Shown in pieces: positions 34,300-46,178 of a DNA stretch of 64,000 nt. Every line of letters starts with the position of its first letter. The first letter of the stretch is position 1. The translations under genes were made by a program, and so were the position numbers. The notes beneath the pieces were generated by a model. That model was not told the DNA's origin. It made no database searches and was given only the letters and a program-made list of their open reading frames with translations. Source of the stretch: Massospora cicadina (lineage: Eukaryota > Entomophthoromycota > Entomophthoromycetes > Entomophthorales > Entomophthoraceae); contig JAKSZP010007881.1 of assembly GCA_022478985.1 (NCBI GenBank), positions 186,001-250,000 of the forward strand. Direction: 5' to 3'.

Positions 34300-34960
34300 C
34301 TGAGCGCTGTACTTTATAGGATGTCTGGGAGGCTGATAAATCAACCAACTCTACTGGCCACAGGTCCAAGTCCATATCCAGCTTCTGGGAAACTCCAAAC
34401 TCATGAATTTGCCCGCTGCTCCAGTGCTGATCAAGGCCTTAAAAGACAACTGGTGTAACCTGATACAAATCTTCATTAGTAATAGAAAGTAGGCGTGATT
34501 TTGTTTATTGGAAGATGTGGTCATTTCTGCTTACAAAGAAGAAATTTTTAACTAAATTTGAGGAAGAGCTAGTTCCTCTAAAGGGGAAAAATTGGGGCGA
34601 ACAAGATGTTGCATCACATCCTCTTTAGGCTGGATTTCCATTGACGTGCAGACAGGTGAGATGGAGCAACTCAACTTGGATGCAGATGCGGCGTCAAAAC
34701 CTGGAACCAATACTAATACTGATTCAACGTAAGGATAGGAACTCAAGGTCAAGGCGGCAAAACCCATCATAGAGTTCCCATTTTGAGGGCGGACTGAGGG
34801 ATAAGTAGAGGGCACAGAAGCAATTTGGCCATAAATTAATCTTTCCAAAGCCATCTGGGAGCTGATTATAAGATTGGTGGTTAGCCAGACAAACAGCAGA
34901 AAGCAAGCTACCAACTTTATATTCATATGGAAGGTGGTAACCACTGCGTCTCCCTCTCAA
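34300..34960 (-). pseudogene. Protease and gag-end remnant of G
   Basis: Near 34410-34450 the minus strand reads KALISTGAAGKF, the protease core with the catalytic Asp of DTGA replaced by Ser. 34552-34960 is open in two frames (VGSLLSAVCLANHQSYNQLP, ALERLIYGQIASVPSTYPS) but I cannot assign it. Only about 580 bp separate the protease from the LTR, so most of gag is missing. Confidence 0.45.
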
Positions 34961-35037
34961 TGAGTAGGGTGGAAATGGCCTGAAACAATAGAAGGTTGAT
35001 TATGTAATTAAAGAGGCAAGTAAAGCTTATACTGGCC

Positions 35038-36280
35038 TGCCAGTCTAGATGCCCAAACATCCAAATGGCAAGCCCATATGTCAGAGGCGCTGCTGCTTAA
35101 AAGATGTTTTGTGCTGGGAGAAAATTCACCAGTGAGCGCCAATAGGCCATAAATGTAAATAATAACCCAGCAACAAACCAGGCTGTCACGGCCCCAGGGC
35201 CCATGGATTTGGGTGCTGAGAAAAGAGAGATATGAATAAGGGGTTTGAATTTTGTCATAGAAACGAATTGATTTGGGGTGCAGAAATTATATTTAATTTA
35301 AAAGATAGAAAAATAACAGTCAAATTTCTCAATATGTTACGACTTCTTAAATAGATAATTGATTTGAGGAATAGATTAGAAAAGCACATAATTGGGGCCC
35401 TTAAGATTCGCCTAAACTGGTAAACTTCAAGTGAGGGGGAAGGAAAAAATAGTTTGAACTGAATATAAAATTGTCAGCGATGGGCCAAGTCATAGTTGGT
35501 TCATCTACAGATTCTTGATTTGCAGATTTGCCATGGATTTGAAAATTGGCATAACAGCATCTCGCCTGACAGGTGATGGGAACCTTCCAAGGCCATCCTA
35601 CATAGGGGCGACCCCAAGAGGTCAGGAACAGGTATAGGGCACCCAGCCCACCCACACCCAGTCATTTTGGCATCCAATTGACCAAACGGGATTTATTGGA
35701 TGGGGATGCAGATATTTTTGAGGAAGGTTTCAAGCTGACAGCAACTCATACTAAAGGCCTGATGCCATCAGCAAATTCCACCAAAAATTGATCTTGGACT
35801 CTTTTTCATCTAAGATATTTGCCTTTCAGGCCTTGTGCCCAATAATTTCTGGGGGTTCTGAATGGTGGCAACGTTTGAAAATGGTCGAATGCCAAGGCGT
35901 AAATTACCAAATCTTTGATATTCACCGCTTTTTTTACTTGAAGTTCACGCCCATTGGTCTTTGTTACCAATGGTTTGTGATTATTGAATATTAAAGTTGA
36001 AGAATTGTCATTGATAATTGTATTTGGCCCCTTTGCCCCAAACAGACGCCAATTTCCTTGCAACTTGCTACAGATTCACTTAATTCGCCCATTAATTCTT
36101 CAAATATAAAAAATGGTTTGGGGGTGAATCCTCAAAGGGTACGCTGTGACCCACCGCTCATCCACCATATGAGCAAGCTTGTCCTGGGAGACGAGGGGGC
36201 CGCTGGCCTTCTTGGCCCCTTATTGGATGGAAAAGGGAACACCATTAATCCAAACGGAGGTGGTGCTCCCCTGGACTTAC
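35038..36280 (-). repeat. 5' LTR of G
   Basis: Intact counterpart of the split left LTR. It starts TGCCAGTCTAGATGCCC and ends CTGGACTTAC. At the F target this copy reads GCTGAGAAAAGAGAGA, the empty site, which confirms the F insertion and its AAAAG duplication. Confidence 0.87.
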
Positions 36281-39200
36281 TTAAACTGTGCATTATATGA
36301 TTGGAATTTATTCATCTCAACATACTCTAAGGTTGAACTGATAGTCCTCAAAACTATAGCTTCTTCATTGCACCATAGCCATGCATAAAATAGTTATTTT
36401 ATTGACTATGTTTTTATTCAATATGTTATTGTAGTTGGTAAAAGCCTTTTGGACATGCCAGTTTCATTTAAACCATCAATGTATTAAAGCATTACAAAAC
36501 GAATTTTATTCATGAATTCCTTGAATTATAATTGATTTTGCGTTAATTTGATTTAAAAATTTGTCTTTCTAAGACCGCATAGAAAGGACATTACTATCCA
36601 AATATAAACATTAAACGTCCCTTTTTCTAAGCAGGACTTAAGAAAAAAGTTTTGAATGAACAGTCGTTGATGGAAGATTTTTTGACATATGAAATCCTGC
36701 ATTAATAAGCCTGCTCCATCTGATGAGTCACGGGATGCCGTGTGATCAGCTCTGCTACTTTTAATATAATGATCAAATTTGATCGATGTAACGCCTGTAT
36801 GTTCTGACCCCTATATAGGGGTTGAAAGCCTATGTTCTCAGTAACATCAAAAGTTTTATCAGAACATATATCCCTATTTGTGTTTGCAATGGCATTGGTG
36901 AAGTTCACTAAAAAAGGGTATAATTGTTGATATCTTAAAGCTTCAAAGCCAAGTTAAATCCAATAAAACTCATCATGACAGCATAAAGTATATAATAAAA
37001 TAAAAAAGATAGGTGCAAACACTTCAATTATATGGTCCTCTAGGAATATTCCCAGTTTTGTTGGATAGGAGAGAGTGAGAAAAAGTATACAGCCCCGTGA
37101 TGAAAGCATCAAACAAATGTTTGAAAGCATAATAGGAGAAGTAGATAAGGTCTTAAGGGGTACTAATTACCTTTAACATCATATGAGGAGAGAGAACTAT
37201 TAATAATTCCACTTTATATGGGCCAATTTGTTAATAACTTATTTGTTTAACTATATTGAGCTTCATAGTAGATATTAAGGAAAAACGTTTGAACCCTGGA
37301 TGATACTGAAGTAAAGGTGAACTGTATAAATTATTTTTCGCAGCAAGTAGATGTGTTTAAAGTGAGCAGGAATGATATTGTTGGATTTTATCAAGAAAAT
37401 GCTAAACTGGAAGTTATTGCACCTGCTAAGATAGTTCAAGTTACTCAATCACACAGGAAGAGTTCTATACAAAATCAATTCTCCTCACACAGTTGTGCTA
37501 GCTACGAGGTGGTGGCAATATTACTCCACGGTGCTTAGTTTCTACCAGAGAATGTGACCATAAATCAAAAGGGTGATCGTTTTTTAGACTGAGAAAATTG
37601 TACCAGAAAGCAATTGTTTACACGGAATAAGTCCAGTGGAAACTCGCCTGTATTTATACTATCAAACATATTAGTTTTTGATCTCTAGTATAGTAAAAGG
37701 TCAATTATTGTTCTCTTAAAAGGTCCTTTTGTATCACTTTTAGTCAGGGAATGGCTTTAAATTTACTGTTAGCTAGTGTACTTACTAAGTTAAAAGTAAA
37801 AGCTAATATGCAAAGCATGTTCACACCATTTTGGATGCGGTTTTAATTTAAACTTTAGATAAGAGTTGTTTATCATGTGATATTAGCAACAATAAAATTT
37901 ATGGAACTTCGCCTTATATTGACTCTTTCTGTATCAATGCGATCACTAAGCCTGAACCTAGCCATATGCCTCTCCTAGACCTATCTATTCATAAGGTGAC
38001 ATAAGTATATTTACTAAAATTAAATTTTGGTGCATTTATCCAAAATGGTGCTCCAGGAGATCAAATACATCGCATGTAGATGCCACCTTGGAAATTATGA
38101 GTATCAATTATTTCATTTTAGTCTAAAGAATGTCTTTTTAATGTTAAAGCAAGTAAGTTGCCACGTACTAAAGGGATTGATAGGTCAGCTATGTGCTACC
38201 TATATGCATGATATAATTAGTGTTTGAATTGGCGGATGATCAAAAACATGACGCTTGAAAGGTTTAATTGGCAATAAAAGGCCAACCTAAGTTTATAGCT
38301 TTCAATCTTTTTTACCAAAAGATGGTTAACTTTCTGTCTATGTAGCCTTACAAAAAAGAGTACATATTATAATCTTATACAAACTTTCTGTTAATGAAAT
38401 TTGTTCAAATTTAAAACTGGGTCTTGTAGGTCACAAAGGTAGTATTATTTGTAACAATACTATGGAACATTTTATAATTATTACCTACACTTACCAAACT
38501 CAGGTAAAAGTTTCTTCTAAATGAAAATAGGGGAAGAGAAGTAGTTTGTGGCGGTAACCAAATTTAAGTATAACTATTGTCCCTATTCACCAAGATCTTT
38601 ATAAATTTAGTAAAAGATAATGCGTCTAATTTTATACTGTTATGCTTTTGTAGAAAAAATTATTTGATATCAAGTATATATTATAGATTTTTTCAGACAA
38701 AGAAGCTTTGGGACGAAACTAATTGATCATTTTAGGATAGGTGCAAATGACAATCTTTGCAGACCTTAGTGAATAGCAGAATCGTCACTGTATGCTCATC
38801 ATCCCCTTAATTGGAGAGATCCTGTTAGCTTTATTTTTTTATAAAACATAAGAGATTAAGTGATGATAAGTCATATGGCGCCTAAATCCTGTTAATACAA
38901 TAATATCATCATTAGGATGTATCTTGAGAAATAAACCAAATTTTCTCAGAAAAAAAGTTACATTTGGGCTTTCTTGTAAGGTCTAAAGAAATACAAATGC
39001 CCCATGTTACCTTTAAACCTCTTTTATAAAAAAAGGATAGAGCTTGAACTGCTGATGGTTAAGATCAGATGGAGAAGAGGAAACACATTTACTGTTGGCA
39101 TTTGCTAGATAGGATGAATAGCATGTCATCTTCTTAATATCACAAAGCGTATAAAAACCAAAAGTGATGATCTCTTATCTTTTTTAATTTTAATATCAGA

Positions 39201-39563
39201 TTCAAATCTAAAGCTTGAAGTGTTTAACTTTCCATTTTCTTTTGACAGGACATACTAAAATTATGCCAAGAGTTTTGTTTAGATAAGTTACCATTGGTTA
39301 TGACCATAATGCATATAAAAAAGATTGACCAAATGTCTAACATGCGCTTGTTCCTAAAAGAAACATATATCACTCCCAGGAAGGCTTATCAACTTCAGAA
39401 GCTTTATGGAATCTTTTTTCCAATAGTGTTTTATTAGAAATATTTTATTTCTATAAATGAAGTATGGAATTATAGTAGTGGAAGATAATCAACTAAATAT
39501 CTGGAAAATTTATACATCCATATTAAGGAGAAAGAAGTCTCATAACACTTGTTTGATAAAATT
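36281..39563. other. AT-rich stretch with one RT relic
   Basis: Mostly unassignable AT-rich DNA with short plus-strand frames (for example 37317-37538). The only recognisable content is the plus-strand reverse transcriptase relic described separately at 37921-38240. Probably a very old LTR element into which B inserted. Confidence 0.5.
37921..38240 (+). pseudogene. Ty3/gypsy RT relic J
   Basis: The first part reads DSFCINAITKPEPSHMPLLD, then LSIHKVT before a stop. It matches the RT segment that normally follows the D-Y-R motif (ITKPxPxPLP). In another frame HLGNYEYQLFHFSLKN, LIGQLCATYMHDII follows, matching FGxYEYxVMPFGLxNAP and xxxYMDDII; the active site reads YMHD. Several stops. Plus strand, opposite to the surrounding LTR elements. 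Very old. Confidence 0.6.
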
Positions 39564-39568
39564 GTTGC

Positions 39569-40516
39569 TGTTAAAAGCTTGAGCTTGGTTTCTCGCTTCT
39601 GGCCCTAGATTTTAAACTGCAAAAATTTGTGGGTCCTTGCGTTGATTATTTGAATGATTTTGATAGCTTGGGATATAATAGTATGAAGACTATTATTATG
39701 GTTGATTGCCCAAAAGCCGCGTTGAGAGTATTGTCCAACTCTAAACAGGTGCTTCTTCATTTTGAAGACGTTATGGTACTGATAGGGAACACTTTCCCTA
39801 TTCTCTTCTCGCAGAGCCAAGCAGAGACTTGATAGTAACAACCTAAGGATATCTGATCCTTGCACTCTTCTCTTAAGAGTAATGTTAAAACGACCAATGT
39901 TAAAACAACTAGGTTATTATCAAGTTTTTATCTTCTTTTATTAGGGAATAATATGAGGTTTTTATAGTTAGAATAAGCACACAACCTTTCAGCTGTCCGC
40001 TGGGAAATATTTGTGCTCCTATACTGGTTTGACCTTCAAGTGTTAGGCACTAAATCTTGTCAGGTACTGTTGCCTTAAGTCTCTTAGGCGGTGTAATCCT
40101 CGGATGTTTGGTGACCAAACAATTGGTATTAGGGACTCAAAACCTTTTTTGACCAATGACAATTCTACTTTTCCTCCAGCGTTAAAACGTTTTGGTAGTT
40201 TTCAATGACTCCAATTAGTTCCACTATGAACGATTACCTACAATTTGACTATTGGGTGTTGTTCCCATTTCAAATTATTGCTTAATTTCGTTGGGGATGC
40301 TGCCAACAATAATCTCATCAGTCAGCAGCATCAAATATGATTGGGAATGATGCCTGACAATAATTCATTAGTCAGCGACCTCTAATATCATTGGAGATGA
40401 TGCCCAATGATAATTCATTAGTTGAACGCTGTTGCTGATCCTATAAGATTAAAACTTAATCTTTGGATCTGTTAATGGTTAAAAGTTTGATTATATGGTC
40501 ATCTGAAACTCTAACA
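39569..40516 (-). repeat. 3' LTR of B
   Basis: Begins TGTTAAAAGCTTGAGCTTGG and ends CTAACA. It contains three imperfect 50-bp tandem units at 40291, 40341 and 40391 (TTGGGGATG...CATTAGTCAGC type). The following TATCCCCCCTCTTGAC is the polypurine tract on the minus strand. Confidence 0.9.
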
Positions 40517-41041
40517 TATCCCCCCTCTTGACAAGATTATCCAACGGAAGATAGAACCCTCAGGGATGGAAGTCGCCTTAGCTTGAGCTCATGTTTGGTT
40601 TTTCATATCTCTATATCCTCAGCGGAGTGCAGCTCTGTCTGCACTCAATGCTCATATGCTCTGCTCAGTTTTGATAACTTCTTATCCTTGGTTGCTACCC
40701 GTTGCCACCTCTTTTAAAGTGCAGTTCCCATGAAATCATGACACGCCAGTCCCATCTTTGCAATCTTGCTAAAAGATCAACTGGTCCACCTGTACAAACC
40801 CCAGGACAGGTTTCAACCTCTTGTTGATAGCGACTATTCTGGCAGATCTAGTTTCAGCCTGTCCTGATCCTGCCAAACGCTCAGGACTTGTGCCCATTAT
40901 TTTATCCCTCCCTCCACACTTGGTAGGTGGGAATATTACCAGACTCATCACTGCTCAAATTAAAATTGGTTTTTTATTTTTTTATGCATCTTTTTATTAT
41001 TTTTATCTTTTTATCTTTTTATATATATATATTTTCCATTA

Positions 41042-41690
41042 TTATTTTTTTTTCTTATAAGTCCAATACTTTAAGTATTTCACATGAACTCTATTGACTA
41101 TGTGACCATCCTCAGTATTCTTGATTGTATAGGTATCATTCGCCAACTTAGCAATAATTTTGAATGGTCCCATCCATAGGGCGTCCAACTTATTTTTCCT
41201 CCCAAACCCATGGGTTATGCAATAGGCTACCCTATCACCCACATGGTATTCTTTCAACATAGGCCAATTCTGGTCAACCTTTTTCTATGCATTGATTCTT
41301 TTTTCATTGTCATTTTAAATGCCTGCAATTGTAATTCAATCAGGATATTGGCCATGTAGGATAGATATTGTTTGGCACTCATCCACAAAGATGGCTCTAC
41401 TGCTGAATACAATAAAGGCAGTGATGCGGCTTTCCACCCATAAAAATTTGAACTGCGTTTTCTCAGTCACTGGCACATTACATAAGCCTTGGGGCATTCT
41501 AGAGGCTTGTATAATCCTTGTGTGTTAAGTATTGTACATTTTTTCTGATTTTCTTTTTGAAAAATTGATTTGCCAATGACCTGAAATCAGTCCATAGCAA
41601 AAAGTATTTTGCCTCCCCCAGGCGTTCAAGTGCATCTGCGATTTGAGGCAGAAGATAAGAGTTTGATTTGATCCTATTTTTTGGCATTAT
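41042..41690 (-). pseudogene. Truncated pol of B (RT piece plus integrase C-terminus)
   Basis: 41499-41687 reads SNSYLLPQIADALERLGEAK then YFLLWTDFRS, the RT segment YPLPRIDDxLxxLGGAKYFSxLDLRS. Directly next to it (41042-41460, other frames) comes the integrase end: FYGWKAASLPLLY, then YHVGDRVAYCITHGFGRKNK, LDALWMGPFKIIAKLANDTY and HVKYLKYW. That is the SH3-like C-terminal domain, with no chromodomain after it. Everything from the RT palm to the integrase core is absent, consistent with one internal deletion. A T-rich tract (40970-41050) lies just beyond the pol end. Confidence 0.75.
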
Positions 41691-42374
41691 TTGCCAACTT
41701 GAACGTTGACTAAATCTGCCAATAGATCTGTAAATGATCCACTACTCGCACAGATTAATTTGCTATTTTAAGATCAACTGACTTCATCCACTTTTCTCTG
41801 GATTAATCGCCTCTCATTTTAATCTCTTCTAACGCCTTGGGACTTCTCACAGCGGACCCAGTTGCAACCTGAGCTGGTCCTTTCAATGACTTTATTCCAT
41901 GTAGATATCTGGCGGAACAGGCTCACTTGCAGTGCTAAATAGTTCCACATCTAGACTGCAAGGCCTTTTCCCAAATTTAGGGCAGTTTCATTCTCCTCTT
42001 GAGGAACCACAACATTCACAAATCGTCATGATTTCTTCTCCTAATTTTAGGGTGGCAAAATTGTCCCATCGCTCCATTTTTCAAAAGGCTAGTTGATTTA
42101 TCCTTTCACTTGGATCTATTGGGGGCTTTCCCATTATGACTTGATTCTGCTACATAATGACTTTTTCAATACTCAATGGAATTTCGTCTTCTAATTCCAC
42201 TATAGTTTGATCATCCTCAATTGGAATTTCTGTCATGAAATTTTATTGGTGCATCAAAAGTTGCTTCCAACATCTTCAGATGGTCCACCATCTGTGAGGT
42301 CATTATTTCAGTTACTAGTGATGCTGCCATGATCTGATGCAATTTGCAGTAGGGCTAAAGTGCCGCCTGCATGG

Positions 42375-43300
42375 CTATGCATGCATCAAAGTCAGCAAGC
42401 ACTTTTGCTCCTGCCAAGGTCTGGGCTTCTTGGTAAAACTGGTTGTTAAACTAGCCAGGGTCTCATCTTTGCAAAATTGTATACCTATGAACTCTTGTTT
42501 ATGATTCGCCATCTGAGTAGGGATTTCAAAATCCAACATAATGGCTCCTTTTGCCTCCGCATATGACCAGTTGTCCCCATTGAGGTGGGGTAGCATCAGG
42601 TTCTGAAAGTCAATGCTAAGACAGTTCATTATGGTCACCGCTTTTTGACAGTCTGCATAGCTGAACATGGTCATCTCAAATAGGTGGAAAAACACTTTAG
42701 TGTTATCCCAGTGAAAGGTGGGCAATTTTGGCATATTTCAAAATTCCTCAGTTGCTCCGCTTATAGAAGATCCTGGTCCAGCTACTTGAGAAGCCATAGG
42801 AGTGGCTATGGGAGTCATTTCTGACACACCAGCAAATGGTTTAGGCATATGTTGGGGCGGAGAGGTCTTCCCAATTGAAGTTTTGCATGCCTTTTCATTG
42901 GCCTTATTTGCCTAAATTGCTCACAATCACATTTGTGTTTTTCCAATACCTCAAAACGCTTTGTCATTTTTGCCATCTCCTCATGAAACCATCAGATGCC
43001 TTCTCAATATGCTTCCAATTCAGTTTTTTTTATAAAAAACTCTATAAATGAGTTCACCCTCTTTCCACTTCAAAGAGGCAACTTTTCCACACAGGTCGTT
43101 ACTCACCATTCCTAATTGTTTAAGCATCTCTTCCGCCTTGATCATATGCTCCTCTAAGGTACTAAAATCAGCTTGAGATGCTGAGCTGAGCACATTGTAA
43201 TTGATGGCCTGTAGTTCTGCCCAGAGCTTCTGAAGCTCTTCTTTATAAGACATCATTAAATTGTCTTTTGAAAACTCAATTACCCCCTGTAGTGAGACCA
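42375..43300 (-). pseudogene. gag relic of B
   Basis: The block next to the primer-binding site (43020-43300) reads SYKEELQKLWAELQAINYNV and EEHMIKAEEMLKQLG, a coiled-coil-like N-terminus. 42375-42734 reads PTFHWDNTKVFFHLFEMTMF, then LPHLNGDNWSYAEAKGAIML, typical of the gag capsid region. Stops separate the two. No protease motif is clear between gag and the RT piece. Confidence 0.65.
43283..43300 (-). promoter_or_regulatory. Primer-binding site of B
   Basis: Minus strand TGGTCTCACTACAGGGGG, one base after the 5' LTR. It matches the site of element A apart from one base (TGGTGCTCACTACAGGGG). Confidence 0.6.
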
Positions 43301-43301
43301 A

Positions 43302-44254
43302 TGTTAAAATCTTGAGCTTGGTTGGTTACTCATTTTTGGCTCTATACTTCAACTGCACAGATTCGTGGATCCTTGCATTGATTATTAGATTGAAATTGAT
43401 AGACTGAGGCAATGATAGTATGGGACTATTATTATTGTTGATTGCCCAAAAAGCCATGTTGAGAGTATTTTCTAACGCTAAACAGGTGCTTCTTCATTTT
43501 GAAGACATTCTGGTACCGGCAGAGAACACTTTCCCTATTCTCTTCTCGCAGAGCCAAGCAGATACTTGATAGTAACTCCTAAGGATATCTGATCCTTGCA
43601 CTCTTCTCTTAAGAGTAATGTTAAACCAACCAATTTTGAAACAACTAAGTTTTTCCATGTTTTTATCTGCTTTTATTAGGGAATAATTTGAGGTTTTTAT
43701 AGTTGAAATTAGCACATAAACTTTAAGCTGTCCGCTGGGAAATATTTGTGCTCCTATACTGGTTTGACCCTCAAGTGTTAGGCACAAAATCTCATTAGGT
43801 ACCATTGCCTCAAGTTTTTTAGACAGCGTAACCCTCAGGTGTTTGGCGACCAAACAATTAGTGTTAGGGACTCAAAACCTTTTTTGACCGATGACAATTC
43901 TACTCTTCCTCCAGCGTTCAAATGCTTTGGTAGTTTTCAATGACTCCAATTAGTTCCACTATGAACGATTCCCTACATTTCAACTATTGAGTGTTGTTCC
44001 CATATTAAATTATTACTTGATTTTTTTGGGGATGATGGCCAACGATAATATCATCAGTTGGCAGCCTCAAATATTATTGGGGATGATGCCTGACAATAAT
44101 TCATTAGTCAGCGACCTCTGATATCATTGGGGATGATGCCCAACAATAATTCATTAGTCAGCTGCTGTTGCTGATCCTATACGATTATAACTTAATTGTA
44201 AAATTTGTTAATCAGTTAAAATGTTGGATTATGTGGTCATCTGAAATTCTAACA
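43302..44254 (-). repeat. 5' LTR of B
   Basis: Direct repeat of 39569-40516, with the three ~50-bp tandem units at 44026, 44077 and 44127. Its final bases lie inside the 14-bp duplication created by H1. Confidence 0.9.
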
Positions 44255-44257
44255 GTT

Positions 44258-46162
44258 ATTGGACCAAAAAAGAGAAACTTTCTTTTACCGCTTTAAGTCA
44301 CTTTTGAGCGATCTTAAATTTAAAGTTTTATTTATCTACAGCCGTCTGCCCAAACCTCTTCTTTATGTCCTTGGCTCCGCCGCCTGCCACCCCAGTGTGG
44401 GGCAGCAGTGCACCCCCACCTAGCGTTTTCCGCCCCACGGGCAAGTGCATTCAGACAGGCTCAAACAGCCCACCCACTGCTTCCAACAGTTTTGTCCCCC
44501 CACGGACTTAGCGCTCCACCTGGCGCGCGTCCACCCTTCTCGCCCCCATCCTCTCACCCTCCCTCGCTCTGCCATTCGCTATTGCCTCAGAGTGGACTAT
44601 GGGCATTTGTTCCCATATGCCAATAAGGCAATTATTGAGCTAGCCACTGCGGCCTTTGTGCCAGATGGCTTTATAGACTTCCGCCCTTTTAAGGGCTACT
44701 TTGACATTGGATTCCAATCTGAGGAGGATGCTGAAGCGGCAGCACAAACTCCTCTAATTTATAAAAAAACCCCCATTCCCACAACCTGTACTCGCCTAGC
44801 TTCAGACACCACGCTGGTGGTATCCTTTGCAAATCTCCCATCCCGCCTTCCACCCCAGGTTTTGTATGACCAGTTGGTCGCGGGGCTCATGGCTTATGGC
44901 ACTCAGCCCAACCTCATCTTTGCCATTCCATCTGGTGTGGAGCGCCTTGCTGCTCTTCGGGCAACAGCCACCATCATACCACACCACCCTACCATAGCCC
45001 AACAAATCCCACCCCGCGCTAGTGTGGCTGCAGCGCCTGATCATTTCATTTGGGCTCAGGTCAGTAATGGTAGGCAGATTTGTTCCCTCTGCTTAGGCCT
45101 CGACCATGCAAAAAGAGCATGCCCTCAGGCCAAGTCCGCTGCTGCGGCTTCTGAGCCTCCTTCTGGAGGTTCAGTATGGGTGCTTTGCTGCCCCCTCCCA
45201 CCCTCCATTCTCGTTCAGTGGGCCCACATGGAAAATCAGCCCCCCAAAACCTCCAGCCTCACTCTCCCACCTAAATCTACCCCAGCCAATCAGAGCAATG
45301 CTTGGACCACCATTGGCACCCAAGCAGCTGCCCATTCGCCCAATCCCACCCACCCAAATTTGAACGCCACTATTCCAGTGAACCAAAATCCATGGGATCT
45401 ATTGGCTGAAACTGACGAATCAGGTAATGTCCTCATTAGTAAGCATACAGGTCAACCTCTCTGCCAAGGCAATTATGGTCGGGCAGAATTTTTCCTTCCT
45501 GACTTTGATGAAACCCCTACCCCTCACCATTTCGCTCCTCTGCCCAATACAGCCCCCTTCCAAAGTGATCACCAGCTCACCTTAGCTGCGAGTGGCCTCT
45601 CCTCATTGCCCAAATCTACGCACCGCGGTGGCCCAGTCAGTGGCTCAGCTCCAGCATGGCCTGCCCACCCTCTTCTTCCCCCTGACTTCCCTGAATCTCC
45701 CTGCAGTGACATCTTGAAACTATCCGATGATGCTGAAGTTGCTGTTATGAATGTCACAACAATTGCTTCATTCAACCCCTCAGCAAAATCCATCGCCACA
45801 GTATCTCCCTTTTCACCCAACTTCCTGAAGCCCACAAAGAAGCTGAAGTTCTCCTTTCAGCTTTTGTTGAAACACTTTCCCGTCATTATCTTGATGCAGA
45901 AGAGGAAAACTCCTACTACGCTGACCTCAACCCCCACTATGCAGATGCCCCAACGCCCTGGCTCTCTGCTCTGATCTGGTACTGTAACCAACATCCCTTG
46001 ATTGAGGTGGGTCTTTCTGAAAACCAACTTACGACCCCTCCTCACCCTCTGCCATGGTGGGTTAGCAGTTTCTGCTTCCCACCTGGTTAGTAGTTTTTTT
46101 TGTCGTTTTGAGTGTTGTGTTCAGTACTGTCATCCCCTGGTCAGCGTACCTCAAATAAATCA
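44258..46162 (+). mobile_element. ORF1-only half-LINE H1
   Basis: A 1905-bp unit flanked by the perfect 14-bp duplication AAATTCTAACAGTT (44244-44257 and 46163-46176). It is nearly the same length as H2 (12147-14054) and aligns with it at both ends and through the ORF. It encodes only an ORF1-like protein with a zinc knuckle. The 3' tail (TGTCATCCCCTGGTCAGCGT then CAAATAAATCA) resembles the LINE L 3' end (GTCCATCCCATGGTCGGCCT). Inserted in the last bases of B's 5' LTR. Confidence 0.87.
44365..46090 (+). pseudogene. ORF1-like protein of H1
   Basis: ATG at 44365 gives MSLAPPPATP, Pro-rich. After two frameshifts the frame 44445-45974 carries most of the protein. It has an RRM-like stretch (DFRPFKGYFDIGFQSEEDAE), LVVSFANLPSRLPPQVLYDQ, which resembles the L ORF1 segment around RDILEQHLKDGL, and the knuckle CSLCLGLDHAKRAC (C-x2-C-x4-H-x4-C). 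A Pro/Ser-rich linker with NPWDLLAETDESG follows. A last frameshift gives the C-terminus HYADAPTPWLSALIW and HPLPWWVS, ending TAG at 46088-46090. This end is conserved in H2. It would bind RNA; there is no enzyme domain. Confidence 0.8.
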
Positions 46163-46178
46163 AAATTCTAACAGTTGC

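Larger units (their letters stand above)
23939..36280 (-). mobile_element. Chromovirus G (Ty3/gypsy), split by element F
   Basis: The right LTR is 35038-36280. The left LTR is in two pieces, 23939-24129 and 30006-31053, which together (about 1239 bp) match the right one (about 1242 bp). Element F sits between the pieces with its own duplication. Coding, minus strand, from 34.96 kb down: short gag-like remnant, protease, RT, RNase H, integrase and a chromodomain relic. Edges are accurate to a few bases only and I see no target duplication. All enzyme genes are broken. Confidence 0.85.
39569..44254 (-). mobile_element. Ty3/gypsy element B, internally deleted
   Basis: LTRs at 39569-40516 (948 bp) and 43302-44254 (953 bp), TGTTA...TAACA. 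The left flank is GTTGC (39564-39568). The matching right-hand GTTGC is at 46174-46178, pushed away by half-LINE H1, which inserted across the LTR end. Only 2.8 kb lies between the LTRs: gag, a ~60-residue RT piece and the integrase C-terminus. The RT core, RNase H and catalytic integrase core are missing, so this copy was non-autonomous. Confidence 0.9.

Noticed and set aside
39629..39832. Plus-strand 67-codon frame and its antisense partner
   Set aside because: Lies inside the LTR of B and is repeated, frame-broken, in the other LTR.
41042..41260. Separate small DNA-binding protein gene
   Set aside because: It is the integrase C-terminal SH3-like domain left by the internal deletion in element B.
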